DNA from: Flagellimonas aequoris
GTDB lineage: Bacteria > Bacteroidota > Bacteroidia > Flavobacteriales > Flavobacteriaceae
Reading direction: 5' to 3'
Assembly: GCF_003584165.1 (NCBI RefSeq)
Contig: NZ_QXFJ01000007.1
Location: 124,001-188,000, forward strand
DNA length: 64,000 nt
Each line of letters opens with the position of its first letter. The first letter of the stretch is position 1. Below are positions 1 through 9,266 of this stretch, piece by piece. The notes under the pieces were generated by a model. It made no database searches. It saw only the letters and a list, made by a program, of their open reading frames with translations, and was not told the DNA's origin. The translations under genes and the position numbers were made by a program.

Positions 1-921
1 GAAGCTGCCAAGCTCTTGGTTTATAAGGCAAGTGGTGCTACCATTGCCCTTCCCCTACTTGTACGACCTATAAATGGAAGTGGCTATTTTGATGCCGCCT
101 CGGTGTACGGCTATGCTGGTCCTTTGGTTTCCCAACTGAACGAGGATTTTAACTTTGTGGAGTGGAAAACACGGATGCTCTCCTACTTTACCGAGAACAA
201 GATTGTCAGTGTGTTTTCCAGTATTAACCCTTTTGTGGAACATCAGATGGAACTGCTCTCTATCTTTGGAGAAATTGAAAAGCTTGGCGATATTGTCTTT
301 TTTGACCTTGAACGGCCACAAACTCACTTTAAAGACTATTCAAAAACTACAAAAAGGTACATTAAACGCAATGAGAACCTTTTTGATATTCGTGAAGGCA
401 AATCCGAGGAAGATGCCCGTAAGTTCATTAAGATATACTACCGAAGTATGGATCGGATCCAAGCAGATTCCCAGTACTACTTCAATCTCGAGTATTTCAT
501 GGATTTGTTGAACAGCAAAAGTTGTGATGCCTATTTCGTTTTTGCCACAAAAGATAATGGAAAAGAGATTTCTGCGGCCTTTATAGTACGCACCAACCAA
601 ATCATCCAATACCATCTGTCTGGAACTTTGGACAAATACAGGCACCTTTCACCTGTGCGTACCATTATTGACCATGTGAGGAAGAAAGGCATCGCCGAAA
701 ACTCAAAATTCTTTAATCTAGGTGGTGGGGTCGGTAGTAAAAATGACACTCTATTCGAATTCAAGGCATCCTTTTCCAAAAACAGGACACCTTTTAAGGT
801 CTGGAAATTTATAGCCAACAGTGAAGTCTATCATCAGCTTTGCAGGGAGTATCCACCTATTCAGGATTTGGATAAGCCAAATTACTTTCCTAAATATAGG
901 AGTAGTTTAAATAAATCCTAA
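1..921 (+). CDS. FemAB/GNAT-like acyltransferase (5' truncated)
   Basis: The reading frame is open from the first base of the window, so this is the C-terminal 306 residues of a longer protein; the first possible start, TTG at 16, lies inside conserved sequence and is not a convincing start. The visible part resembles the FemAB / peptidoglycan-bridge GNAT superfamily: a central helix-rich segment with repeated basic residues, then a beta-rich half ending in a glycine-rich LGGGVGSK motif near residue 243 and a typical FKASF tail. Such proteins transfer an acyl or aminoacyl group to a sugar or peptide acceptor in the cytoplasm. It belongs to the same broad superfamily as the seven genes at 6026-13810 but has a different C-terminal signature. 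The next gene converges on it after 52 bases. The exact substrate cannot be read from the sequence. Confidence 0.7.
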   Translation, partial: EAAKLLVYKASGATIALPLLVRPINGSGYFDAASVYGYAGPLVSQLNEDFNFVEWKTRMLSYFTENKIVSVFSSINPFVEHQMELLSIFGEIEKLGDIVFFDLERPQTHFKDYSKTTKRYIKRNENLFDIREGKSEEDARKFIKIYYRSMDRIQADSQYYFNLEYFMDLLNSKSCDAYFVFATKDNGKEISAAFIVRTNQIIQYHLSGTLDKYRHLSPVRTIIDHVRKKGIAENSKFFNLGGGVGSKNDTLFEFKASFSKNRTPFKVWKFIANSEVYHQLCREYPPIQDLDKPNYFPKYRSSLNKS

Positions 922-973
922 ACCATAAAAATATCTTGGGCGATATTCTTATTGGCCTTGGCAACTCTCTCCC

Positions 974-1927
974 CTATCCCTTTTTCTTTAAATAATTGGA
1001 GATAAGCTCTGCCAACAGTTCCCTACCATGGTCATTCCAATGCTGGTCATAAATAAGGTCCGTAGGAGTTTCTGATGCCAAGAACGTTTTGCTGAAATCG
1101 ATGGTCTTGAAACCATTGCCCTTTAAATAGTTCAAAAAATCCTCAGAGCACAACCTTCCATCCAAAAGAAGAATATTCTTCTTTTTATCATAGCCATATG
1201 TTTCTACCAATGCCTTGAAGTTTTCCAATCTCTTTTCATCGATTGCCTCCTTATCTGGAGCCTGCGGGGTACCTTGACCATCAGTTTTCCCTTTAAGCAG
1301 GGATAAGACAGACCCGACGGTTTTAGTAATGGGGTCGAACAATCCGATATCTTTTAGGTAAACAACCGTTTTGATTTCTTTTAATATCCGGTTTACGGGG
1401 GTGTCCAATGAAAGTCGGTTGGAAATCTTATATTCCGACCTGGTCAAATCATCGGTAAATCTCATATAAATGATGGTGCAATCCATTTTTTTAAATATAG
1501 AATCATAAGCCTTGATCAGGTGTAATTGGTCCGCTAAATCGTACCCTGCATATCCAAACTCCCATACCTTGACTTTATCACCCATATAATGTTCCACCTT
1601 TTGCCCAAGGGAATTATTATAATCTTGATGAAATCCCTCGATAAAGGAATCGCCGACCAGGGCCACATCCAATCCGTCGCCTTTTGGGTCATAAGTGTCG
1701 TATACTGAATTAAAACCAAACTGGTTGATCCTATACTTTCCAACATTCTGTTTTCGATTGCCGGTCACGGACAATCCGGTTTGGTTGGGCACCCACTTCT
1801 CTACATCATAGCCGTCCAAGTATCTTTCAGGCCTTTCGGTATATACATGGAATACACGTACAAGCAACTCTATTCCCAAGAGCATTAGCATCCCATAGAG
1901 CCCTATTTTAAAAACGAACTTCTTCAT
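974..1927 (-). CDS. SGNH/GDSL-like O-acetylation partner protein
   Basis: A 317-residue protein with one N-terminal membrane anchor (about residues 5-22) and an extracytoplasmic SGNH-like domain. Visible catalytic blocks are GDS at residues 92-94 inside VGDSFIEG and a C-terminal YDQHWNDH at 293-300, giving the Asp-x-x-His pair expected of SGNH hydrolases and AlgJ/AlgX-type acetyltransferases. The gene starts 3 bases after the MBOAT gene on the same strand, so the two are almost certainly co-transcribed. In alginate and related systems the MBOAT protein moves acyl groups across the inner membrane and the SGNH partner transfers them to the polymer; that division of work is inferred here. The substrate is unknown. 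Confidence 0.8.
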   Translation of the reverse strand: MKKFVFKIGLYGMLMLLGIELLVRVFHVYTERPERYLDGYDVEKWVPNQTGLSVTGNRKQNVGKYRINQFGFNSVYDTYDPKGDGLDVALVGDSFIEGFHQDYNNSLGQKVEHYMGDKVKVWEFGYAGYDLADQLHLIKAYDSIFKKMDCTIIYMRFTDDLTRSEYKISNRLSLDTPVNRILKEIKTVVYLKDIGLFDPITKTVGSVLSLLKGKTDGQGTPQAPDKEAIDEKRLENFKALVETYGYDKKKNILLLDGRLCSEDFLNYLKGNGFKTIDFSKTFLASETPTDLIYDQHWNDHGRELLAELISNYLKKKG

Positions 1928-1930
1928 AAT

Positions 1931-3382
1931 CTAAAATTGAAAATAAATGAATGAACGATCTACACCATCATCATAGAACAATGCCATAATGAAAATCAAG
2001 ATCAAATAGACAAGGAATCTTACATACCTATTTTTAAAACCAATCGGGTTTCGCTCATCTGCCCGGATAATGTATTCAAAAATGGAAAAGCCTACCAAAA
2101 GAAGGTAATAATCCAACATTCTATACCCATTGGGATGATGGTATTCGGAATGGCTAAAGTCAAACAACATCCGCTTCAAGTACAAAAGGGCATTGGACAG
2201 TGTCTCACTTCTAAAGAATATCCAACCAATGGTCACCAAAATGAAAGTCCATAAAATTTGTGTTCCCTCAACAAAAAATGTACGGACCGAACTGAACAGA
2301 TTTGGCGTCTCCAGAAAATTTCGGTTCAAGTTCAAATAGAACAATGGCAAGAAAAGAATTGCATGGAACAATCCCCATATCACAAAGGTCCAGTTGGCAC
2401 CATGCCATAAACCGCTCACTAAAAATATGATGAATATGTTTTGAACCGCTTTGGTTCTTCCTGCCTTGGAACCTCCCAAAGGAATGTACAAATAGTCCCG
2501 GAACCATGTGGACAGTGAAATATGCCACCTACGCCAAAATTCTGCAATGCTACGTGAGAAATAAGGAAACTTAAAATTGGACATCAACTCTATGCCGAAC
2601 AACTTGGCCGTGCCAATAGCTATATCCGAATAACCGGAAAAATCCCCATAAATTTGAAAACCGAACAGAATTCCACCCAATGCAAGCGTGGTAGATGGAT
2701 AGCTATCCGCATGTTGGAAAATATCATCTACTATAGGTGCCAAGGCATCAGCAATGACGATTTTTTTAAAGAGTCCCCATAGCATCAACTTAAGTCCTTG
2801 AACAGCTTGGTCGTACTTAAATTTCTTATCCCCGTCAATTTGGGGCAGCAATTGAGAGGCACGCTCAATAGGTCCCGCCACCAATTGAGGAAAGAAGGCC
2901 ACATAGGTGGCGAAAGAAATAAAATTTTCACTGGGCTTTAATCGTTCCCTATAAATGTCCAGCGAGTACGAAAGGGTTTGAAAAGTGTAAAAAGAAATCC
3001 CAACCGGAAGAACAATGTCCAATGTCCATTGGTGTTCCATTTTGGCACCAGCAAAGGAAAAGGCTGTAATAAAGGAATGAACAAAAAAGTCAAAATATTT
3101 AAAAAAACCCAGCAGTCCTAAATTAAAGACCAAACTCAAAGTCAACCATTTTTTCTGATGAGATCGATCTTGGGATGCATAAATTTTACGTCCCACAACA
3201 TAATCTACCAAAGTAGATAGAACAATAAGGGACAAAAATCGGTAATCCCACCATCCATAAAAAACATAGCTGGCCACCAATAGTATAAAGTTTTGGGTTT
3301 TTACGCCCCTTTTTGCAAATACCCAAAAAATGGAGAAGACCAAGGGTAGAAATATGAAAAATTCAATCGAATTAAATATCAT
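1931..3382 (-). CDS. MBOAT family O-acyltransferase (AlgI-like)
   Basis: A 483-residue polytopic inner-membrane protein of the membrane-bound O-acyltransferase family, at the usual AlgI length. The hallmark FWRRWHISLS segment lies near residue 284, followed by RDYLYIPLGGS, and the invariant catalytic-type histidine lies in SGLWHGANWTF near residue 325. The family passes acetyl or other acyl groups from cytoplasmic donors to extracytoplasmic polysaccharides or to a partner protein. It is the first gene of a two-gene minus-strand operon with the SGNH protein. It faces a second, paralogous MBOAT gene across a 240-base intergenic region. It retains all motif residues I could check. Confidence 0.9.
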   Translation of the reverse strand: MIFNSIEFFIFLPLVFSIFWVFAKRGVKTQNFILLVASYVFYGWWDYRFLSLIVLSTLVDYVVGRKIYASQDRSHQKKWLTLSLVFNLGLLGFFKYFDFFVHSFITAFSFAGAKMEHQWTLDIVLPVGISFYTFQTLSYSLDIYRERLKPSENFISFATYVAFFPQLVAGPIERASQLLPQIDGDKKFKYDQAVQGLKLMLWGLFKKIVIADALAPIVDDIFQHADSYPSTTLALGGILFGFQIYGDFSGYSDIAIGTAKLFGIELMSNFKFPYFSRSIAEFWRRWHISLSTWFRDYLYIPLGGSKAGRTKAVQNIFIIFLVSGLWHGANWTFVIWGLFHAILFLPLFYLNLNRNFLETPNLFSSVRTFFVEGTQILWTFILVTIGWIFFRSETLSNALLYLKRMLFDFSHSEYHHPNGYRMLDYYLLLVGFSIFEYIIRADERNPIGFKNRYVRFLVYLILIFIMALFYDDGVDRSFIYFQF

Positions 3383-3622
3383 CTGGCCGTTTTTGGTTCA
3401 TGTTCGTTTGTTTTTTACAACGGGTCCGAAAATAGTAAATATCCATAGTCATAAACTTCTTTTTTGTTTAGATCGTCATATTTTCGGTTTAACAGCACTT
3501 ATAAAACATTTTCATCGTTTAAATGGTAGACGATATCTTATATTTCATCTCGTTTCCTATACATATCCTAATTTTATTCCATTAACAAAGAATCGACATT
3601 CAAATAGCACTTTATCTCGAAT
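3383..3622. promoter_or_regulatory. Divergent promoter region between two MBOAT operons
   Basis: A 240-base AT-rich gap between the divergent MBOAT genes must carry promoters for both the minus-strand pair and the plus-strand operon. I see only imperfect matches to the Bacteroidota -7 element TAnnTTTG, for example TATTTTCG on the minus strand. A short ATCGT...ACGAT inverted repeat lies around 3514-3534. No coding sequence here is convincing. Confidence 0.45.
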
Positions 3623-5068
3623 ATGCTTTTCAATTCATTTAATTTTCTGATTTTCTTCCCATTGGTCTTGGTAATCTATTACCTATTGCCCTATAAATCG
3701 AGATGGCTGTTCTTGTTGGTTTCGAGCTATTATTTCTATGCCGCCTCAGAACCTTACCTCATTGTATTGTTGCTTATTTCCACTTTAGTGGACTATTATT
3801 GTGGATTGAAGATTGGGGAGTTTGAGAATGGAAAAAAGAAAAAAGCTTATCTGTGGATAAGCATCTTGGTAAATGTGGGCATTCTTGTCACTTTTAAGTA
3901 CCTGTTCTTCTTTATAGATTCACTTAACGGGTTGTTTGAATATTTTGGAATTGAAGTATCCTCCTCAGAAAAAATACAGAGCTTTAGAATTGATCAGGTT
4001 TTATTGCCGGTCGGAATCAGTTTTTATACGTTTCAGACCATGAGTTATACCATTGAGGTCTATAGGGGCAATATGCAGCCCGAAAGACATCTTGGACGGT
4101 TTGCACTATTTGTTGCCTTCTTTCCACAGCTTGTTGCCGGCCCAATTGAAAAAGCCACCAGATTGTTGCCCCAACTAAAAAGAAACATCGCACCCGATGT
4201 ACAGCTGATCAAGCGTGGGATGATTATTATGGCCTGGGGTTTTTTCTTGAAACTGGTCGTTGCAGATAGACTTGGCCTCTATGTAGATGCTGTTTATTCC
4301 GACCCTGATGGGAACAAAGGGCTGCCATCGATACTGGCTGCCTCCTTTTTTGTTTTTCAGATATACTTTGATTTTGCTGCCTATACCTATATTGCCATTG
4401 GCGCGGCAAAAACCATGGGGATTTCCTTGATCAACAACTTTAACAGGCCCTTATTCTCCCAAAACATTTCACAATTCTGGCAACGTTGGCATATATCGCT
4501 CACCCAATGGATTCGGGACTATTTGTACAGGCCGCTCAGAAGAAATGGTAAAATAAACCGGATGTTCTCCGTTATTCTTGTCTTTTTTATCATGGGATTA
4601 TGGCATGGGGCCAATTGGACATTTGTTGTTTGGGGGCTCATCAATGCCTTGTTTTTAATTATTGAGGTAGCTACCAATCCTGCTCGTAAACGTATTTTTG
4701 ACCTTTTGCGGATAAACACTAATATAAGGGCATTTCTCGGATGGGGAACTTCTTTTACCTTGATGTTGGTTTCCCTCATTTTTTTTAGGTCACCTTCCCT
4801 AAAGGATGCCCTTACATATATTCAAAACCTGTTTGTGCTGCCCAACCTGCACGTGAACATACTCAACAATTATTTTGAGCTGTTTCTCAGTTTTATACTG
4901 ATCATCGGCGTTCAACTGGTCCATTTTTACAAAGGCAACGATAAGGTTTATGAATTGATAGAAAACAAACCCAAATGGATGCGTTGGTCCATGTATGTGG
5001 CATACGTGGCAATAATTGTACTGTTCGGCATCAACAGACAGGAAAGCTTCATATATTTTCAATTTTGA
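3623..5068 (+). CDS. MBOAT family O-acyltransferase (second paralogue)
   Basis: A 481-residue polytopic membrane protein clearly paralogous to the divergent MBOAT. It keeps FWQRWHISLTQWIRDYLY near residue 285 and the key histidine in GLWHGANWTF near residue 325. In the first paralogue RDYLY continues IPLGGS, whereas here it continues RPLRRNGK, so the usual GG turn is replaced by a basic segment. This may alter partner or acceptor specificity (inference). It is the first gene of a compact plus-strand run: an SGNH-like partner starts 7 bases downstream and seven GNAT-like genes follow. The likely role is acyl transfer across the inner membrane for polymer O-acylation. Confidence 0.9.
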   Translation: MLFNSFNFLIFFPLVLVIYYLLPYKSRWLFLLVSSYYFYAASEPYLIVLLLISTLVDYYCGLKIGEFENGKKKKAYLWISILVNVGILVTFKYLFFFIDSLNGLFEYFGIEVSSSEKIQSFRIDQVLLPVGISFYTFQTMSYTIEVYRGNMQPERHLGRFALFVAFFPQLVAGPIEKATRLLPQLKRNIAPDVQLIKRGMIIMAWGFFLKLVVADRLGLYVDAVYSDPDGNKGLPSILAASFFVFQIYFDFAAYTYIAIGAAKTMGISLINNFNRPLFSQNISQFWQRWHISLTQWIRDYLYRPLRRNGKINRMFSVILVFFIMGLWHGANWTFVVWGLINALFLIIEVATNPARKRIFDLLRINTNIRAFLGWGTSFTLMLVSLIFFRSPSLKDALTYIQNLFVLPNLHVNILNNYFELFLSFILIIGVQLVHFYKGNDKVYELIENKPKWMRWSMYVAYVAIIVLFGINRQESFIYFQF

Positions 5069-5075
5069 TCCTATT

Positions 5076-6023
5076 ATGAAAGTATTTATTCTAAAAATAA
5101 CCTTGTTCTGTGCACTTTTGGTCTTGTCATATCTTGCAATGGTCCATAAGCTTTCGGAAGGATATGTGGACATGTACTATCCCAAATTCACCCAAAGTGC
5201 GAAAAGCTTGATAATCGGACTGTCCCGGGCGGATGAAGGAATAGATCCATATACTTTAGAGAATGGCCTACCAGAGGAATACAACGGACCAGTAGTCAAT
5301 TTTGCCTCGAATCAGAACTATTTTGGCAGTGTATACCTGGATGCCATAAAGGAAAAATTAGTAGATACCGGGAATAGCGAAAAACGATTTTTTATCGTGA
5401 CAGTCTCGCCCGGCAGCTTTACCGCTCCAAAAGGTTTTGGCACTAAAGGAATTGAAGCCATGGATCGGAAAACGGCCATTGGAAGGGCCAATGATTTTAC
5501 ATCGATGCCCAATTATAGTTATATTATGAACTGCTACGGCAACGGTCTCTATAATGCCTTTATAGATTCCTATTCCGGGGGCAACCTAACCACCCATACC
5601 AATGGCTGGAACGAAGTTTCCCTTGAATCGCCCACATTCAACATTACCCAAGAAGTCATAAAGGATTGGAAAAGAAAGAACCTGGCCTATTTTGAGCGCA
5701 GACTGCCCAAGGAAGAGGTTAAACCATATCGATTGGAATGGTTTGGAAAAACGTTGGAACACTTAAAAAGCAAAGGAGATGTATTCTTGGTGAGAATGCC
5801 TGCCGACAAAGAGGTCATTGAGTTTGAAAACAAAAACTTACCAACCTTCAAAACATTGATGGATAGCATTACCCATGCATACCAGATTCCCTATCTTGAC
5901 TATTCCATAGGCAACAAATCGTTTGGGACATATGATGGTTCACACCTCTATTCGGAATCAGCAAAAGAGTTCTCTACCATTTTGGCCAGGGATATGTTGA
6001 GACATCTTAAAAACCAACCTTAA
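5076..6023 (+). CDS. DltD/SGNH-like membrane-anchored acyltransferase partner
   Basis: The ATG at 5076 is chosen because it lies 7 bases after the MBOAT stop and begins a good membrane anchor (residues 3-22); an upstream in-frame start would overlap the MBOAT gene. The product has 315 residues. GLSRADEG at 48-55 matches the nucleophile block of DltD-type SGNH proteins (usually GSSR), and YDGSHLY places Asp287 and His290 as the C-terminal pair. The pairing MBOAT then SGNH-like is the same as in the divergent operon, but this partner is only weakly similar to that one and closer in style to DltD. The predicted role is transfer of acyl groups to an extracytoplasmic polymer. Confidence 0.65.
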   Translation: MKVFILKITLFCALLVLSYLAMVHKLSEGYVDMYYPKFTQSAKSLIIGLSRADEGIDPYTLENGLPEEYNGPVVNFASNQNYFGSVYLDAIKEKLVDTGNSEKRFFIVTVSPGSFTAPKGFGTKGIEAMDRKTAIGRANDFTSMPNYSYIMNCYGNGLYNAFIDSYSGGNLTTHTNGWNEVSLESPTFNITQEVIKDWKRKNLAYFERRLPKEEVKPYRLEWFGKTLEHLKSKGDVFLVRMPADKEVIEFENKNLPTFKTLMDSITHAYQIPYLDYSIGNKSFGTYDGSHLYSESAKEFSTILARDMLRHLKNQP

Positions 6024-6025
6024 AC

Positions 6026-7060
6026 TTGTCAACCAATTCAATACATATCATTTCAAGAAAACTTGATGGTCCCTACCAACAGGAAGGGTTCAAACAGATT
6101 TGGTTGAAACATTTTCAAGCCAACAAGGCTACCTATACATTTGAATGTTTTAAAGGTATCTCCTTTTACAAACAGGCCTTCCCCCCTATTTATGTCAATG
6201 TTGGTGCCACCAATACAAAGAGCGTAATATATGAACTGGACCAAAATAGTTCAGTAAAAGACATTGCCAATAGTGTTTTTTTGATTTATGATGTGCCCCA
6301 ACATAATGGGGATGGGGAACTAAAACTTGCTGGACTCAAATTAAAGACGGTCCCTCAATATGAAGGTTTCATCTGCGATCTAAACCAAGTAGGCTCTTTA
6401 GAGGAATATCTAAAGCAAAATCTGAGTAGCCGCAGTCGTTCCAAACTCAGAAATTATATCAATCGATTGAACAGAGACCATAAAGCGTATTGTAAAATGG
6501 TCTGGGGAGATATCGATTCAGAGGAATTTGACGTTCTCTTTGATCGCTTCCATGAATTACTGGTACAACGATTTGAAGACAAACAGATTGTAAACAATAA
6601 CTTGGACCCCACCGAATGGGCATTTTATAAAGATGTCACATTGCCCATGTTGAGAAAAAAGGAAGCAGGGCTTTTTGTCACCTATATTGAGGAGCAACCT
6701 GTTGCCATTACATTGCTCAACTTTTCGGGCACCCATGTTTATGATGTAATCCGCGTTTTTGATATTGAATTTTCAAGGTACAGAATAGGAAGTATCAGTA
6801 TCATGCACCAGCTTGATTGGTGTATCCAGAACAATTTTAAAACACTGGATTTTTCGAAAGGGTATTATGACTACAAAAAAAGATGGAGTACCAATTCATA
6901 CCAGTTCCATTATCATATCTGGTACGACCCAAAAAAAATAGCCAGCTTGGCAATTGCCAATGCACTAGCCCTAAAATTTAAACTTAAATATTGGGCACGA
7001 AAACACAATCTATTTAAGCTAATTCACAAAATAAGATATCGGCTGGGCAATAAACCTTAA
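6026..7060 (+). CDS. CelD/BioF2-like GNAT acyltransferase, array member 1 (short form)
   Basis: First of seven tandem paralogues. The TTG at 6026, two bases after the previous stop, is the only plausible start, because the first in-frame ATG is far inside the conserved domain. The product has 344 residues. The family pattern is visible: YEGFICDL near 112, a basic helix SSRSRSKLRNYINRL near 133-147, GDID, a second half with GLFVTYIEEQPVAI, LDWCIQNN, and the signature DFSKGYYDYKKRW at 275-287. Acetyltransf_6 proteins have a double GNAT fold and usually transfer acyl groups to amino sugars or lipids. The tail after 287 is hydrophobic and basic, with no extra domain. Function beyond acyl transfer is unknown. 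Confidence 0.75.
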   Translation: MSTNSIHIISRKLDGPYQQEGFKQIWLKHFQANKATYTFECFKGISFYKQAFPPIYVNVGATNTKSVIYELDQNSSVKDIANSVFLIYDVPQHNGDGELKLAGLKLKTVPQYEGFICDLNQVGSLEEYLKQNLSSRSRSKLRNYINRLNRDHKAYCKMVWGDIDSEEFDVLFDRFHELLVQRFEDKQIVNNNLDPTEWAFYKDVTLPMLRKKEAGLFVTYIEEQPVAITLLNFSGTHVYDVIRVFDIEFSRYRIGSISIMHQLDWCIQNNFKTLDFSKGYYDYKKRWSTNSYQFHYHIWYDPKKIASLAIANALALKFKLKYWARKHNLFKLIHKIRYRLGNKP

Positions 7061-7075
7061 TAATCCATTTAGAAA

Positions 7076-8035
7076 ATGTCAGACCTCCCTGGACCATATA
7101 GAGACCATTGCCTCTTCCAGCTATACTTGGAACACAAAGTCCATGAAATCTACCAAGGGAAGGTAATCAATAAACTTTTGGACCATACCCTTGATGTGAA
7201 TCTGGACAATATTGTCGACCATCGAAAGTTCAAGATCATAAAAGATGTTCCCGATTACCTTAGGTTCGAACGGAATATCCCCCAAAATTCCAAACTGTTA
7301 CGAATTGCACAGTATAATGGATATCTCATTAACCTAAAGGGTTATAAAAAGATTGAGGATTTTTTAAATAGCCAACTCAGTAAAAGGAACACAAAGAATC
7401 TTCACAGTAAAAAAAGAAAATTGGAACTCCAAGGTTCTATTGAGTACAAGGTACTGACAGGTCCCATAGAAGAGTCCATATATTCTAACATATTTGATGA
7501 TTTCAAAAGATTATTGCTCACACGATTTGATGAAAAAAAGATTTTCAATAGAGATCTCTTTCACTGGCAAGAATTGTATGCGCATACGTATCCAAAACTG
7601 GTCCAAGAAAAAGCAATGCTCTTTGTTATCTTTAAGGATAATGAGCCTATTTGTATTGCATTAAACTATATATTGGGCAATAGTATGTTCAGTCACATAC
7701 AGACCTACCATGTGGGCTACTCGCAGTACAACATGGGAGATATAAACATGCTTTTCCAACTCGAATGGTGCCTTATCAATAATATTGACATTTTTGACGT
7801 TTCTAAAGGCAGAAACCCTTACAAAGAAAAATGGTGTAATCATACCTATCGTTTGTTTTATGAAATTGTATACCCCAAAGGTTCTTTCTTAATGGCTTTA
7901 AAGGCAAAAAATATTGGATACAGATTGTCCCTTATGCAAAAGCTAAGGGACATAGGGTTGTTGGGCAATATTGTGAATGTTGATAAATGGCTCTATTTTA
8001 AGAACAAGGGAAGACTCAAAGCCATCACAAAGTAA
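7076..8035 (+). CDS. CelD/BioF2-like GNAT acyltransferase, array member 2 (short form)
   Basis: A 319-residue paralogue starting at an ATG 15 bases after member 1. It has the N-terminal VPDYLRF block, YNGYLINL, the basic LSKRNTKNLHSKKRKLE helix, ALLLTRFDEKK-like central segment, AMLFVIFKDNEPICIALNY, LEWCLINN and the signature DVSKGRNPYKEKW at 241-253. The tail is about 66 residues, basic, without the C-terminal module seen in members 3, 4, 5 and 7. It is part of the continuous operon from 3623 to 13810. The most likely activity is cytoplasmic N- or O-acylation of a surface-polymer precursor. Confidence 0.75.
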   Translation: MSDLPGPYRDHCLFQLYLEHKVHEIYQGKVINKLLDHTLDVNLDNIVDHRKFKIIKDVPDYLRFERNIPQNSKLLRIAQYNGYLINLKGYKKIEDFLNSQLSKRNTKNLHSKKRKLELQGSIEYKVLTGPIEESIYSNIFDDFKRLLLTRFDEKKIFNRDLFHWQELYAHTYPKLVQEKAMLFVIFKDNEPICIALNYILGNSMFSHIQTYHVGYSQYNMGDINMLFQLEWCLINNIDIFDVSKGRNPYKEKWCNHTYRLFYEIVYPKGSFLMALKAKNIGYRLSLMQKLRDIGLLGNIVNVDKWLYFKNKGRLKAITK

Positions 8036-8048
8036 ACCAGAGGCGTAT

Positions 8049-9266
8049 ATGCTTCAATTTTTTAAAATACTGGGCAATCAATTGGATTTTCATGAATTCA
8101 TGCTTTTGTATGATCGTGCGGGAACCGTGTACAAGTCATTGTCCAACACGTACACTGGTTGTGACATATTTCCAGAAGAAAGCTCTTCCACTATACCTTA
8201 CCCCATACACATCAAGCCCCTGATCATCACCAGTGTTCCCGGCTATTTGGAAACTGTCCCGGTCTTTGGTTCCAGAACTACCCTTAAAAAGGTGAAAACA
8301 TACCCAGGTTCCCTGATCAAGCTTTCCTCCTACCCAAATTTTGAAGCCTATTTAGATCAAAACTTTAATAAAAAACGACAGGCCAATTTCTTGCGAAGCG
8401 AAGAAACACTATATGATTGCTTCGATATTGAACATCGGGTATTCTACGGGGAAATGGAAAAAAGTGACTACGAGACTGTTTTCAAGGCCTTCCAGGAAAT
8501 GCAATCGTTCAGGTTCGACCAATTGGGAACCCAAGACGATGCTGCAGATATGTGGCCCATCTATTACAAGCAAACCTTGGAACTTGTCCAGAACAAAAAA
8601 GCTTGCATATCGGTCATTTACGATGGGGACAACCCTATTGCAATTAGCCTGAATTATGTTCTCGGCAAAATGATGTTCGGTTTTACCAAAACCTTTGATA
8701 TGGCGTACACCAAATTCGGCATTGGAAATGTGGAGCTCTTAAAAATGATTTCTTGGTGCATTGACGAAGGTTTTGAGGTACTGGACTTTATGAAAGGGGA
8801 ATACGATTACAAAAACAGGTTTATAGACCATGCTTATCCATTTTCGCTCCAAATTATGTATTCCCGCAATACTTTAAAGCAAAGACTCTGGGGAACCACA
8901 GCCTTTTGGGTGTTGCAGTTTTTTTACTTTATTTATCACGGGGCCAAGTGGCTGGGACTACGCAGATCAAGAAATAGGCAAACTTTTTTGCATAATCGCT
9001 CAGCATCTACCCCAATGGTAGACCAAATCCCGTTACATGATCAATCATCCATTGAAACCGGTGAGTTTAAAGTCAGTCTGAATGAAGTAAGGAACAAATA
9101 TTTGCAAAAAGCAGTTTGTGATTATTGTTACTTGCACAGAAAGCCATTGAAGTCCATTTCAATATATGCAAAGAAAGAAGATGAAAGCTACATTAAAATG
9201 ATCGCTCCATCAGAATCCTTTCTCTTTACCTTTGTCCAACCTAAAGCTCCCAGTTCAATAAAATGA
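8049..9266 (+). CDS. CelD/BioF2-like GNAT acyltransferase, array member 3 (long form)
   Basis: The ATG at 8049 is chosen over an upstream in-frame codon at 7977 because it avoids overlap with member 2 and gives the family N-terminus (MLQFFKILGN); 405 residues. Family blocks: VPGYLETV, the KKRQANFLRSEE helix, ACISVIYDGDNPIAISLNY, ISWCIDEG and the signature DFMKGEYDYKNRF at 246-258. After a hydrophobic stretch (about 281-297) and a polar linker, a C-terminal module of about 60 residues begins near 340 (NEVRNKYLQKAV then ISIYAKKED). The stop overlaps the next start as ATGA, implying translational coupling. Confidence 0.75.
   Translation: MLQFFKILGNQLDFHEFMLLYDRAGTVYKSLSNTYTGCDIFPEESSSTIPYPIHIKPLIITSVPGYLETVPVFGSRTTLKKVKTYPGSLIKLSSYPNFEAYLDQNFNKKRQANFLRSEETLYDCFDIEHRVFYGEMEKSDYETVFKAFQEMQSFRFDQLGTQDDAADMWPIYYKQTLELVQNKKACISVIYDGDNPIAISLNYVLGKMMFGFTKTFDMAYTKFGIGNVELLKMISWCIDEGFEVLDFMKGEYDYKNRFIDHAYPFSLQIMYSRNTLKQRLWGTTAFWVLQFFYFIYHGAKWLGLRRSRNRQTFLHNRSASTPMVDQIPLHDQSSIETGEFKVSLNEVRNKYLQKAVCDYCYLHRKPLKSISIYAKKEDESYIKMIAPSESFLFTFVQPKAPSSIK

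Noticed and set aside
16..18. TTG as the start of the first gene
   Set aside because: The frame is open to base 1 and the sequence at this point is already inside the domain, so the gene is treated as truncated.
930..947. AATATC/GATATT hairpin between the first two convergent genes
   Set aside because: Only six AT-rich pairs and a weak T stretch; too weak to call a terminator.
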